From the NCBI GenBank assembly GCA_949879835.1, contig CATLBU010000029.1, forward strand, positions 1-9,784: 9,784 nucleotides of DNA, given 5' to 3'. The stretch is from an uncultured Bacilli bacterium. GTDB taxonomy: Bacteria > Bacillota_I > Bacilli_A > RF39 > UBA660. This document shows positions 1 through 6,749 of the stretch, one piece after another. The notes under the pieces are model-generated. The model worked only from the letters and a program-made list of their open reading frames with translations. It searched no databases and had not been told where the DNA came from. Made by a program: the position numbers and the translations under genes. The stretch's first letter is position 1. Every line of letters begins with the position of its first letter.

Positions 1-78
1 AGTATTACAAAAGCTACATATAAATTCAATTTTATTTTTTAAAGCAGTTTCAATTTCTTGTTTAATAATATTAACCAT
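1..78 (-). CDS. Unidentified protein, 5' end only (26 codons, runs off the left edge)
   Basis: A minus-strand reading frame starts with ATG at 78-76 and is open to the window edge. It is preceded by a good Shine-Dalgarno GAGGAG (plus coordinates 87-92) eight bases upstream of the ATG. The visible protein begins MVNIIKQEIETALKNKIEF and then reads ICSFCNT. It is Lys/Glu-rich at the start and carries a CxxC pair at residues 21-24, which might be one half of a metal site or might be chance. The gene lies downstream of two tRNA genes on the same strand, with a probable terminator between them. I do not recognise the family from 26 residues. The ribosome-binding site is the main reason to believe the gene is real. 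Confidence 0.6.
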   Translation of the reverse strand, partial: MVNIIKQEIETALKNKIEFICSFCNT

Positions 79-109
79 TAAAGAATCTCCTCACTTTCTT
101 TTACACAAC

Positions 110-138
110 AAAAAATCAATTCCATTTCTAGAATTGAT
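110..138 (-). terminator. Probable Rho-independent terminator after the tRNA pair
   Basis: Read on the minus strand, ATCAATTC and GAATTGAT form an 8-bp perfect stem (plus 131-138 and 115-122) with an 8-nt loop, followed by a run of Ts (plus 110-115). The stem is AT-rich with only two G-C pairs, so termination may be partial. It lies between tRNA-Leu and the ATG at 78. It could therefore also act as an attenuator for that gene, but no anti-terminator is evident. Confidence 0.5.
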
Positions 139-185
139 ATTTATCTTAATGCTCTAAACTATAAAAGTTCGAGCAGATTCTTCTC

Positions 186-270
186 TGGTGCGAGTGAAGG
201 GACTTGAACCCCCACGCCGTAAGGCACTAGATCCTAAGTCTAGCGCGTCTGCCAATTTCGCCACACTCGC
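186..270 (-). tRNA. tRNA-Leu (anticodon UAG)
   Basis: The minus strand folds as a class II tRNA of 85 nt including an encoded CCA (plus 186-188). The acceptor stem is GCGAGTG paired with CACTCGC, with discriminator A. The anticodon arm has the stem CTAGA/TCTAG and the loop CTTAGGA, giving anticodon UAG for CUA/CUN leucine codons. The long variable arm expected of tRNA-Leu follows, then a T-arm containing GGTTCAAGTCC. It lies 9 nt downstream of tRNA-Ile on the same strand, and the two are almost certainly co-transcribed. Confidence 0.96.
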
Positions 271-279
271 ATTTTTAAA

Positions 280-356
280 TGGTGGACCCTGAAGGACTCG
301 AACCTTCGACCGTCCGGTTATGAGCCGGATGCTCTAACCAACTGAGCTAAGGGTCC
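280..356 (-). tRNA. tRNA with CAU anticodon, most likely tRNA-Ile2 (lysidine type)
   Basis: The minus strand gives a 77-nt class I tRNA with encoded CCA (plus 280-282). The acceptor stem is GGACCCT/AGGGTCC, the D-arm contains AGCTCAGTTGGTTAGAGC, the anticodon stem is TCCGG/CCGGA, and the loop CTCATAA gives anticodon CAU. The first base pair is a normal G-C, not the mismatch typical of initiator tRNA-Met, so it is not the initiator. The GGACC acceptor and CTCATAA loop resemble Bacillus tRNA-Ile2, in which TilS converts C34 to lysidine so that AUA is read. Elongator tRNA-Met is the alternative and is not strictly excluded. Confidence 0.9.
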
Positions 357-375
357 AATTTATTACTGCCTTTAT

Positions 376-404
376 ATAATACCATACACCATACAAATAT
401 GCAA
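376..404 (-). promoter_or_regulatory. Probable promoter of the tRNA-Ile2/tRNA-Leu unit
   Basis: On the minus strand TTGCAT (plus 399-404) is separated by 17 bp from TATTAT (plus 376-381). Transcription would start about 13 nt before the tRNA 5' end. A second possible promoter on the same strand is a perfect TTGACA (plus 444-449), 17 bp from AATTAT (plus 421-426). I cannot say which is used. Confidence 0.5.
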
Positions 405-430
405 TAAGAAAACGGGAAAAATAATTAAAA

Positions 431-458
431 TTGTCAATTTTTTTGTCAATACTATTAT
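431..458 (+). promoter_or_regulatory. Probable cysteine synthase promoter
   Basis: TTGTCA (431-436) lies 16 bp upstream of TATTAT (453-458), which predicts a start near 465 and a leader of only about 13 nt before the ATG at 478. The octamer TTGTCAAT occurs twice, at 431-438 and 443-450. A TATAAT at 461-466 is too close to the ATG and badly spaced from either TTGTCA. The same intergenic stretch holds the divergent tRNA promoter. Confidence 0.5.
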
Positions 459-477
459 ATTATAATAGGTGATAATT

Positions 478-1434
478 ATGAAAGAAATAATTGGAAATAC
501 TCCAATGATCAAAATTAAATATCAATATAAAGGAGAAAAAAAGGAAATCTATACAAAATTAGAATACTATAATGTAACAGGTAGTATTAAAGATCGAATG
601 GCTAGTTATATTTTAAATTGTGCAAAGCAAAATAAAACACTAATAGATCATATGCCAATTATCGAAGCAACTAGCGGAAATACAGGAATTTCCCTTTCTG
701 CACTAGGGGCTTATATGAAACACCCTGTATATATCTTTATGCCAGATTGGGTAAGTAAGGAAAGAATTAAAATTATGGAAATGTTTGGTGCAAAAGTTCA
801 ATTATTTTCCAAAGAAGAGGGAGGGTTCAAACGTTGCATTCAGGAAGCGGAAAATTTATCAAAAAAACTGAATGGGTTTTTAGTAAATCAATTTGAAAAT
901 TCCAATAACTTACTCGCACATTATTATACAACAGCACAAGAAATATTAGATCAATTATCTTCTGTTTCTGCTTTTGTGTCAGGGATAGGAACAGGTGGAA
1001 CATTAATGGGAGTTTCTAAAAAATTAAAGGAAAAAAATCAAGAGACTATTACTTGTGCAATAGAACCAGATACCATGGCAATTTTAAGTAAAGGAAAAAT
1101 AGATAGTCATAAAATAGAGGGAATTGGAGATGACTTTATCCCAGAACTAGTAGATTCTAATAAAATTGATAAAATTATTTTAGTAAATGATATGGATGCT
1201 ATAAATATGGCACGTATGATAGCGAAACAATTAGGGTTAGGAGTCGGAATCTCTTCTGGAGCCAACTTGATAGGAGCTATTTTACTAAAGGAAGAAGTTG
1301 AAGGGAATGTAGTAACTGTTTTTCCTGATGACCATAAAAAATACATTAGTACAGAATTGTCAAAATCAAAAGATGACAATATAAATATGCTATCGAATCA
1401 AATTGAACTATTGGGGTATGAGGTAGTCAAATAA
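478..1434 (+). CDS. Cysteine synthase family PLP enzyme (O-acetylserine sulfhydrylase-like)
   Basis: This 318-aa cytosolic fold-type II PLP enzyme most likely makes L-cysteine from O-acetylserine and sulfide. It begins MKEIIGNTPM, as the family does. The Schiff-base lysine is K38 in GSIKDR, the substrate loop TSGNTG is at 65-70, the PLP phosphate loop GTGGT is at 171-175, and GISSGAN at 257-263 holds the serine that contacts the pyridine nitrogen. Some positions differ from classical CysK: the usual NPGGSVKDR reads NVTGSIKDR, and the region after NQFEN lacks the PANP sequence. CysM-like or cystathionine beta-synthase-like substrate use is therefore possible, so no symbol is given. ATG 478 is chosen because AGGTGAT (467-473) is correctly spaced; an in-frame GTG at 469 lies inside that site. 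Length is normal. The downstream neighbour is cysS. Confidence 0.9.
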   Translation: MKEIIGNTPMIKIKYQYKGEKKEIYTKLEYYNVTGSIKDRMASYILNCAKQNKTLIDHMPIIEATSGNTGISLSALGAYMKHPVYIFMPDWVSKERIKIMEMFGAKVQLFSKEEGGFKRCIQEAENLSKKLNGFLVNQFENSNNLLAHYYTTAQEILDQLSSVSAFVSGIGTGGTLMGVSKKLKEKNQETITCAIEPDTMAILSKGKIDSHKIEGIGDDFIPELVDSNKIDKIILVNDMDAINMARMIAKQLGLGVGISSGANLIGAILLKEEVEGNVVTVFPDDHKKYISTELSKSKDDNINMLSNQIELLGYEVVK

Positions 1435-1463
1435 TTGAAATAAAAGGTTACTTATGGTATACT
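1435..1463 (+). promoter_or_regulatory. cysS-yugP promoter
   Basis: TTGAAA (1435-1440) starts at the base after the cysteine synthase stop codon. Spacing is 17 bp to TATACT (1458-1463), which carries a TATG extension at 1453-1456 (TRTGN type). The predicted start is near 1470, giving a leader of about 17 nt. No terminator is visible between the upstream gene and this promoter, so read-through from the upstream gene is likely as well. Confidence 0.8.
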
Positions 1464-1486
1464 AAAAAAGAGATTAAGGTGATAAA

Positions 1487-2890
1487 ATGCGATTATATAA
1501 TACACTTACAAAAAAAATAGAAGAATTTATTCCAAATAATAAAAATGAGGTAACAATGTATACATGTGGGCCCACTGTTTATCATTATGCTCATATTGGA
1601 AATCTACGTTCCTATATTTTTGAAGATGTCTTAGAAAAACTATTAAACTATATTGGATATCCTGTAAAAAGAGCTATGAACATAACAGATGTTGGACATC
1701 TTTCTAGTGACTCTGATTCAGGAGAGGACAAAATGTTAAAAGGAGCAAAAAGAGAGAATAAAAGTGTTTTAGAAATTGCCGAATTTTATACAAATGAATT
1801 TTTTCAAAATTTAGAGGATTTAAATATAAAAAAACCGGAAATCATTAGTAAAGCAACCGATAATATTGATGAATACATTAAAATGATCGAAGTTTTATTA
1901 GAAAAAGAATATGCTTATATTGCGAATGGAAATGTTTATTTTGATATCCATAAACTAAAAGATTATTATCAACTGACCAATCATAAAATAGATGAAATGG
2001 TGGTAGGTGTAAGAGAAGGAGTAGAAGAAGACTCTAATAAAAGAAATCAAGCAGACTTTGTTTTATGGTTTACTAAATCAAAGTTTGATGATCAGGAACT
2101 TAAATGGCCTTCTCCTTGGGGACTTGGATATCCAGGTTGGCATATCGAATGCTCCGCAATTAGTATAAAATATTTAGGAGAATATTTGGATATTCATTGT
2201 GGTGGAGTCGATAATATTTTTCCACATCACACTAATGAAATCGCCCAAAGTGAGTCTTACTTAGGACATAAATGGTGTAATTTTTGGTGTCATGGGGAAC
2301 ATTTAAATGATAAAACAGGAAAAATGAGTAAATCAAAAGGAGAATTTTTAACCTTAGATGTATTAAAAGAAAAAGGCTATGATCCTATGATATACCGTTT
2401 ATTTTGTTTAAACTCCCATTATCGAAAAACACTACTATTTAGTTATGAAATCATGGAAGACGTAAAAAAAACATATGAAAAGATGAAAAGAAAGATTCAT
2501 CAGATAAACAATAATAAAACAGGAAATATTAGAAAAGAAAGAATAAAAAAATATCAAATGGAATTTAAAGAACAGTTAGAGAATGATTTAAATACAGCGA
2601 ATGCATTAACTATTCTATACGAGGTAATCAAAACAGAAGAATTAAATAATTTAGAAAAGATTACTTTAATAAAAGAATTTGATCAAATATTATCTCTAAA
2701 TTTATTAGAAAAAGAAAAAAAAGGCATCGATTTAGAAATGAAACAATATATTGAAAACATGATTTTAAAAAGGAGTCAAGCCAAACAAGATAAAAATTAT
2801 GAACTAGCAGATCAAATTAGAAATGAATTATTAGAAAAAAATATTACGTTGATAGATACCAAAGAGGGGACAAAATACGAAATAGAATAG
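1487..2890 (+). CDS. cysS: Cysteine--tRNA ligase
   Basis: CysRS charges tRNA-Cys with cysteine in the cytosol. The 467-aa protein has the normal length and all class I landmarks. The N-terminal catalytic block has [14 protein letters not shown] at 26-39, with zinc ligand C27 and the HIGN signature at 36-39. [10 protein letters not shown] at 217-226 holds zinc ligand C222, and [12 protein letters not shown] at 245-256 holds H247 and E251. The KMSKS loop is at 279-283. The C-terminal part (about 315-467) is a Lys/Glu-rich helical region, as expected for tRNA contact. ATG 1487 follows AAGGTGAT (1476-1483). The leader is too short for a T-box, which often controls cysS in Bacillota. Placement after a cysteine synthase parallels cysteine-synthesis and cysS linkage in other Firmicutes. 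yugP follows after 9 nt. Confidence 0.98.
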   Translation: MRLYNTLTKKIEEFIPNNKNEVTMYTCGPTVYHYAHIGNLRSYIFEDVLEKLLNYIGYPVKRAMNITDVGHLSSDSDSGEDKMLKGAKRENKSVLEIAEFYTNEFFQNLEDLNIKKPEIISKATDNIDEYIKMIEVLLEKEYAYIANGNVYFDIHKLKDYYQLTNHKIDEMVVGVREGVEEDSNKRNQADFVLWFTKSKFDDQELKWPSPWGLGYPGWHIECSAISIKYLGEYLDIHCGGVDNIFPHHTNEIAQSESYLGHKWCNFWCHGEHLNDKTGKMSKSKGEFLTLDVLKEKGYDPMIYRLFCLNSHYRKTLLFSYEIMEDVKKTYEKMKRKIHQINNNKTGNIRKERIKKYQMEFKEQLENDLNTANALTILYEVIKTEELNNLEKITLIKEFDQILSLNLLEKEKKGIDLEMKQYIENMILKRSQAKQDKNYELADQIRNELLEKNITLIDTKEGTKYEIE

Positions 2891-2899
2891 AGGAATATT

Positions 2900-3601
2900 A
2901 TGAATTATATGACTATAGGATATGAAAATATAATTACCATTTTTTTAGCAGTAATTGGGTTGATTGTTGTAATAGCTGCTCAAATGGGAATTAGTACTAA
3001 TTATTCAAAATATAAAAATAAAAAGAATAGTCAAAACTTAAGCGGACAAGAAGTAGCTAGAAAAATATTAGACCAGCATGGATTAAAGGATATTCATGTG
3101 GTATCTGTTTCTGGTAATTTAACAGATCATTATGATCCTACAAGAAAAGTGGTAAAACTCTCCAGTGATATTTTTAACGGAACGACGATTGCGGCCATGG
3201 CAGTAGCAGCCCATGAAGTAGGGCATGCTATTCAAGATCAGGAAAACTATTCCTTTATGAGAATTAGAAGTGGATTGGTACCTTTTGTAAACTTTGTAAC
3301 ATATCTTGGATACTTTTCTATTTTTATATCCTTAATTGCTGGCATGACTGGATATTTTATGATGGGAATCTTAGTTCTTCTTGCAACCCTTTTATTTCAA
3401 ATTATTACATTACCAGTAGAATTTGATGCTTCAAAAAGGGCTCAAATAGAACTAGATAAAATGAATTTAGTAAGTTCAGAGGATCAAGAGGGAATTCATA
3501 ATATGTTAAGATCTGCCGCTATGACTTATGTAGCAAGTGTTATATCTTCATTATTGAGCCTTTTGCGTTTGATTTTAATGTTTCGCGATCGAAATGACTA
3601 A
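2900..3601 (+). CDS. yugP: YugP-type membrane zinc metallopeptidase (Zn_peptidase_2)
   Basis: This 233-aa membrane protein has the hallmarks of the YugP family (DUF/Zn_peptidase_2). A hydrophobic N-terminal segment lies at about 10-30. The family sequence GNLTDHYDP is at 72-80. The zincin motif HEVGH at 105-109 supplies two histidine ligands and the catalytic glutamate, and E174 in LPVEFDAS is the probable third ligand. Further membrane segments lie at about 128-146, 150-172 and 211-227. The physiological substrate of the family is not established; protein quality control in the membrane is a guess. The start at 2900 has GAGGA five bases upstream and sits 9 nt after the cysS stop, so the two genes are probably co-transcribed. 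Nothing looks truncated. Confidence 0.93.
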   Translation: MNYMTIGYENIITIFLAVIGLIVVIAAQMGISTNYSKYKNKKNSQNLSGQEVARKILDQHGLKDIHVVSVSGNLTDHYDPTRKVVKLSSDIFNGTTIAAMAVAAHEVGHAIQDQENYSFMRIRSGLVPFVNFVTYLGYFSIFISLIAGMTGYFMMGILVLLATLLFQIITLPVEFDASKRAQIELDKMNLVSSEDQEGIHNMLRSAAMTYVASVISSLLSLLRLILMFRDRND

Positions 3602-3624
3602 ATGTAAAGAAACAGTCTAAGATA

Positions 3625-3651
3625 TTGACAGTACAGATAAAACAGTATAAT
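3625..3651 (+). promoter_or_regulatory. murC promoter
   Basis: A perfect TTGACA (3625-3630) and a perfect TATAAT (3646-3651) are separated by 15 bp, slightly short of the 17-bp optimum. The predicted start is near 3658 and the leader about 19 nt. ACAGT occurs three times around the promoter (3612-3616, 3628-3632, 3642-3646) and AAGAT/ATCTT flank it (3619-3623, 3650-3654). These may be operator elements or chance. Confidence 0.75.
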
Positions 3652-3676
3652 CTTAAATAAAAGGATAGGTGATAAG

Positions 3677-4984
3677 ATGTACCACTTTATAGGAATTAAA
3701 GGGGCAGGAATGAGTGCTTTGGCCCAAATTATGAAAAGACTTGGATATCAAGTACAAGGAAGTGATTATGAAAAACACTTTTTTACTCAAGTTGGATTAG
3801 AAGAATTAAATATTCAATTATTACCATTTTCGGAAGAAAATATTCAACCAGGAATGAAAATCATTAAAGGAGCTGCTTTTTCAGATGATCATATTGAAAT
3901 GAAAAAAGCTTTAGAATTAGATTTAGAGATTTATACTTACTCAGAAATGGTTGGAAAACTAACACAAAAAATGAAAACCATTTGTGTAGCAGGATGTCAT
4001 GGGAAAACTACTACTACTTCTATGTTTGCGCATGTGCTAAATCAAACGATTGGATGTAACTACTTAATTGGAGATGGAACTGGCTATGCAGATCCTAAAA
4101 ATGAATTTTTTGTTTTAGAATCATGTGAATATCGTAGACATTTCTTAAACTATCATCCTTATTACGCTATTATTACCAATATTGATTTAGATCATGTAGA
4201 TTATTTTAAAGACATTGATGATGTCATCGATGCTTATCAAGAATTTGCAAATCGTGCAGAAAAAATGATTATTGCATGTGGAGATGACCCTTATACGCAT
4301 ACATTAGAAGTAAGTAAACCAATCTTTTATTATGGATTGGATGAAGATAATGATATTCGTGCCACTCATGTAGAATATAAAAGTAGTGGAACAGCTTTTG
4401 AAGTAGAAATTGAAGGGAACTATTACGGCTCCTATGATTTACCAATTTATGGGAAACATAATTTATTAAATGCTCTTGCTGTTATTGCAACTTGTTACTA
4501 TGAGCGAATGCAATCAAAAGAAATTACCAAAGTATTTCAAACATATACAGGTGCCAAAAGAAGATTTACACAAACCGCTGTAGGGGATTCTATTATTATT
4601 GATGATTATGCTCACCATCCAAATGAAGTAAAAGCAACAATAAATGCAATTAAACAAAAATATCCTGAGAAAAAATTAATTGTGATTTTTCAACCACATA
4701 CATATTCTAGAACTCAAGAATTTAAAGATGATTTAATTCAGGTATTTCAAAAAGCAGATGAAGTATATCTTTTAGATATTCATGGTGCGAGAGAAAAACA
4801 AGAAGATTATCCAGATGTGACATCAAATATGATTATTAAAGAACTAGAAAATGCTCATCCAATCAAAATAGATCAAGCAGATTTGCTTAGTTCAAATACC
4901 AATACTGTATTTGCCTTTATGAGCCCCAATGATATTTCTAAACTAGAAGATGATTTAAAAGAACAAATCGAAAAGCATAATTGA
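3677..4984 (+). CDS. murC: UDP-N-acetylmuramate--L-alanine ligase
   Basis: MurC is the cytosolic ATP-dependent ligase that adds L-alanine to UDP-MurNAc, the first amino acid of the peptidoglycan stem peptide. The 435-aa protein shows the three Mur ligase domains. The N-terminal UDP-binding domain has GIKGAGMSALA (6-16). The central ATPase domain has the P-loop GCHGKTTTT (106-114), LESCEYRRHFL (147-157), NIDLDHVDYF (168-177) and GKHNLLNALA (259-268). The C-terminal domain has DDYAHHPNEV (309-318) and FQPHTYSRT (338-346). Near the C-terminus, where many MurC proteins have GAGDI, this one reads SPNDI (416-420). ATG 3677 follows AGGTGAT (3667-3673). The gene has its own promoter and a probable terminator, so it appears monocistronic, and it shows that the organism makes a wall. 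Confidence 0.97.
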   Translation: MYHFIGIKGAGMSALAQIMKRLGYQVQGSDYEKHFFTQVGLEELNIQLLPFSEENIQPGMKIIKGAAFSDDHIEMKKALELDLEIYTYSEMVGKLTQKMKTICVAGCHGKTTTTSMFAHVLNQTIGCNYLIGDGTGYADPKNEFFVLESCEYRRHFLNYHPYYAIITNIDLDHVDYFKDIDDVIDAYQEFANRAEKMIIACGDDPYTHTLEVSKPIFYYGLDEDNDIRATHVEYKSSGTAFEVEIEGNYYGSYDLPIYGKHNLLNALAVIATCYYERMQSKEITKVFQTYTGAKRRFTQTAVGDSIIIDDYAHHPNEVKATINAIKQKYPEKKLIVIFQPHTYSRTQEFKDDLIQVFQKADEVYLLDIHGAREKQEDYPDVTSNMIIKELENAHPIKIDQADLLSSNTNTVFAFMSPNDISKLEDDLKEQIEKHN

Positions 4985-4997
4985 TTTATGTTTTTTT
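4971..4997 (+). terminator. Probable weak terminator overlapping the murC stop
   Basis: CATAA (4976-4980) pairs with TTATG (4986-4990) around the loop TTGAT, extended outward by a G-U pair and A-T pairs into a seven-T run (4991-4997). The TGA stop of murC lies inside the loop. Only one G-C pair is present, so efficiency is doubtful. Confidence 0.45.
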
Positions 4998-5006
4998 CAT
5001 TAAAAA

Positions 5007-5017
5007 TATGATAAAAT
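5007..5017 (+). promoter_or_regulatory. fmt promoter, extended -10
   Basis: TATG-A-TAAAAT is an extended -10 element with the hexamer at 5012-5017 and no good -35. The region where a -35 would lie is the T-run of the preceding terminator. The predicted start near 5024 would put the Shine-Dalgarno (5024-5030) at the very 5' end of the mRNA. Confidence 0.6.
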
Positions 5018-5033
5018 AAGAGTAGGTGATAAC

Positions 5034-5999
5034 ATGGATATAGAAAACATACAAGTAAAAAAAGAAGCAAAAATTGTATTTATGGGAACCCCCGATTTTG
5101 CTGTTCCTGTATTAGAAGGATTAATTAAAAACTATGATGTAAAAGCTGTAGTTACACAACCAGATCGTAAAGTGGGAAGAGAGGGAAAAATTACAAAAAG
5201 TCCTATAAAAAAAATAGCAGAAGAAAATAATATCTTTGTGTTACAACCAGAAAAACTAAAAGATGATTGGCAAGAGGTAGTTTCTTTCCATCCAAACTTA
5301 ATTATTACATGTGCCTATGGTCAGATTTTACCACGAGAATTACTTGTTTATCCAGAACTTGGGTGTATTAATGTACATGCTTCATTACTTCCAAAACTAA
5401 GAGGAGGAGCCCCAATTCATCATGCCATTATGGACGGTCATAAAAAAACAGGCGTTACCATTATGCATATGAGTCCTAAAATGGATGAAGGAGATATGAT
5501 TTCTCAATGTGAAATAGAAATTACAGAGGCTGATACAGCAGAGACTTTACACGATAAACTACAGATAGTAGGAAGAGACTTATTATTAGAAACTCTTCCA
5601 GAAATTATTAATCAGACTGCTCCTAGAATAAAACAAAATGAGGAAGAGGCAACCTATGGATATAATATTACTAAGGAAGATGAAAAGATAGACTTTGAAA
5701 AAGGACGAAGACAAATCTATAATAAAGTAAGAGGACTGAATTCTTGGCCAGGTGCATACGCTATGTTAGATGGAAAAAGAATAAAAATTTGGAAGTGTTA
5801 TATTTCAGAAAATAGTTTTACTAATCTTATGAATGGTCAAATTACAAACTTTTACGAGGATGGATTTGGAGTAAAAGTATCCAATGGAGAAATCATTATA
5901 ACCGAAATTCAACCAGAGGGAAAGAAAAAAATGAGTGCCATAAGTTACATCAATGGTCTTCAAAATAAGGAAGAATTAATCGGAAAAATATTGGAGTAA
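5034..5999 (+). CDS. fmt: Methionyl-tRNA formyltransferase
   Basis: Fmt transfers a formyl group from 10-formyltetrahydrofolate to initiator Met-tRNA, so this organism begins translation with formyl-methionine. At 321 aa it has family length. The N-terminal Rossmann-like formyltransferase domain has IVFMGTPDFAVPVL (14-27) and the hallmark SLLPKLRGGAPI (117-128). The catalytic triad is N113, H115 and D151 (matching the N-H-D triad of the family). The C-terminal tRNA-binding domain has KVRGLNSWPGAYA (231-243). About a dozen residues precede the usual start of the family (MGTPDF), but ATG 5034 is supported by AGGTGAT at 5024-5030. The usual partner def (peptide deformylase) is not in the window. 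The last bases carry the GGAG (5993-5996) that serves the next gene, so the two are translationally coupled. Confidence 0.97.
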   Translation: MDIENIQVKKEAKIVFMGTPDFAVPVLEGLIKNYDVKAVVTQPDRKVGREGKITKSPIKKIAEENNIFVLQPEKLKDDWQEVVSFHPNLIITCAYGQILPRELLVYPELGCINVHASLLPKLRGGAPIHHAIMDGHKKTGVTIMHMSPKMDEGDMISQCEIEITEADTAETLHDKLQIVGRDLLLETLPEIINQTAPRIKQNEEEATYGYNITKEDEKIDFEKGRRQIYNKVRGLNSWPGAYAMLDGKRIKIWKCYISENSFTNLMNGQITNFYEDGFGVKVSNGEIIITEIQPEGKKKMSAISYINGLQNKEELIGKILE

Positions 6000-6002
6000 A
6001 GA

Positions 6003-6695
6003 ATGAAAGAAAAACGAGAAAAAATAAAAGAAAATATTACGGCATTAAAAAAAATTTGGAAAGATCCTAAGTACAATACATTCATTAAAATAGGATTTTA
6101 CTTTACTTTTATTTTTATATTAATCTTAATTGTCCGTTGTTGTGAAAGACCATCTACTATCTCCACTCCTGTTGAACAACTAGAAAAAACAAGTGTTGAG
6201 AAAATGGAATTGATGAAAAATTATGAATATACAATTGAGATTCAAGAAAATCAAACAACTCAAATTATGAAAGGAATTCGATATAACGAAATCAATGATT
6301 TTGAATTTTCTAATCAAAAGTATACAATAATGAATCATAATATTTATCAAAGATCCAATAATGAAATTGTTTCTCAATTATTTGCTTTTGATATTAACAG
6401 TTTATTTCCAGATAATATCAAAACCTATCTTACAGAAGAGAATTTAAAAAATGAAATTGAATACCAAAATAATGAAATAAAAAAAGAATACCATATTTTG
6501 AACTTTCCATTGATTTTGAATTTTAATTCTAATAAGTTTATCATTCTTACTACCTATGAAGATGATGAATATATTACCAAAATAGAAATAAATGGAACAG
6601 ATATTATGAAAGAAATCAACCCAAATATTACAAATTATAAGATGATTATAACTTATGAAAATATTAACGCTATTAAAAATTATAAAGCATCATAA
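6003..6695 (+). CDS. Unknown single-pass membrane-anchored protein
   Basis: I do not recognise this 230-aa protein. A Lys-rich N-terminus (1-25) is followed by one strong membrane segment at about 27-44, then CCERP and a long polar region to the C-terminus. Positive residues before the helix predict N-in topology with about 185 residues outside the cell. The outer part is rich in Asn, Ile, Glu and Tyr, with alternating patterns that suggest beta strands (for example YEYTIEIQEN at 74-83 and ITKIEINGT at 191-199). The pair C46-C47 is not a proper lipobox. The ATG at 6003 lies 3 nt after the fmt stop, with GGAG (5993-5996) inside the end of fmt, so expression is probably tied to fmt. Composition matches the neighbours. 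A cell-envelope role is inferred from topology only. Confidence 0.85.
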   Translation: MKEKREKIKENITALKKIWKDPKYNTFIKIGFYFTFIFILILIVRCCERPSTISTPVEQLEKTSVEKMELMKNYEYTIEIQENQTTQIMKGIRYNEINDFEFSNQKYTIMNHNIYQRSNNEIVSQLFAFDINSLFPDNIKTYLTEENLKNEIEYQNNEIKKEYHILNFPLILNFNSNKFIILTTYEDDEYITKIEINGTDIMKEINPNITNYKMIITYENINAIKNYKAS

Positions 6696-6706
6696 TCTTG
6701 CTTTTT
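6684..6706 (+). terminator. Possible terminator overlapping the stop of the unknown membrane gene
   Basis: AAAGCA (6684-6689) pairs with TGCTTT (6699-6704), with a 9-nt loop that contains the TAA stop (6693-6695), and runs into TTTTT (6702-6706). The right arm overlaps the -35 of the next promoter. The stem is short, so termination may be partial. Confidence 0.4.
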
Positions 6707-6726
6707 ATAGCAGAATATGATAAATT
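6698..6726 (+). promoter_or_regulatory. secG promoter
   Basis: TTGCTT (6698-6703) is 17 bp from TAAATT (6721-6726), which has the TATG extension at 6716-6719. The predicted start is near 6733, giving a leader of about 17 nt to the GTG at 6750. An in-frame ATG at 6717 lies inside this promoter and would not be transcribed from it. Confidence 0.6.
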
Positions 6727-6736
6727 ATAAAAAGTT

Positions 6737-6742
6737 AGGAGG
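6737..6742 (+). promoter_or_regulatory. secG ribosome-binding site that decides the start
   Basis: A perfect AGGAGG is followed after 7 nt by GTG at 6750. The upstream in-frame ATG (6717) has no comparable site. This fixes secG to start at GTG 6750. Confidence 0.85.
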
Positions 6743-6749
6743 AACTAGT

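Noticed and set aside
186..356. tRNA genes as an integration site for a mobile element
   Set aside because: No integrase, duplicated tRNA 3' end or atypical composition is visible next to the tRNAs within the window.
469..477. GTG start for the cysteine synthase
   Set aside because: The GTG is part of the AGGTGAT ribosome-binding site itself. ATG 478 gives the normal family N-terminus.
1107..1379. Minus-strand open frame opposite the cysteine synthase gene
   Set aside because: It is a shadow of a well-conserved plus-strand enzyme and has no ribosome-binding site or recognisable motif. The frames at 4873-5070 and 6180-6377 on the minus strand are rejected for the same reason.
1435..1486. T-box or cysteine-responsive leader before cysS
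   Set aside because: Only 52 bases separate the genes, and the predicted leader is about 17 nt. There is no room for a specifier loop or T-box hairpin.
3580..3594. Hairpin TTTCG-CGAT-CGAAA at the end of yugP as a terminator
   Set aside because: It lies in coding sequence and has no T-run after it.
6046..6140. Lipoprotein signal in the unknown protein (CC after the membrane segment)
   Set aside because: The residues before the first cysteine (I-V-R) do not fit a lipobox, and the helix begins too far from the N-terminus for a typical lipoprotein signal.
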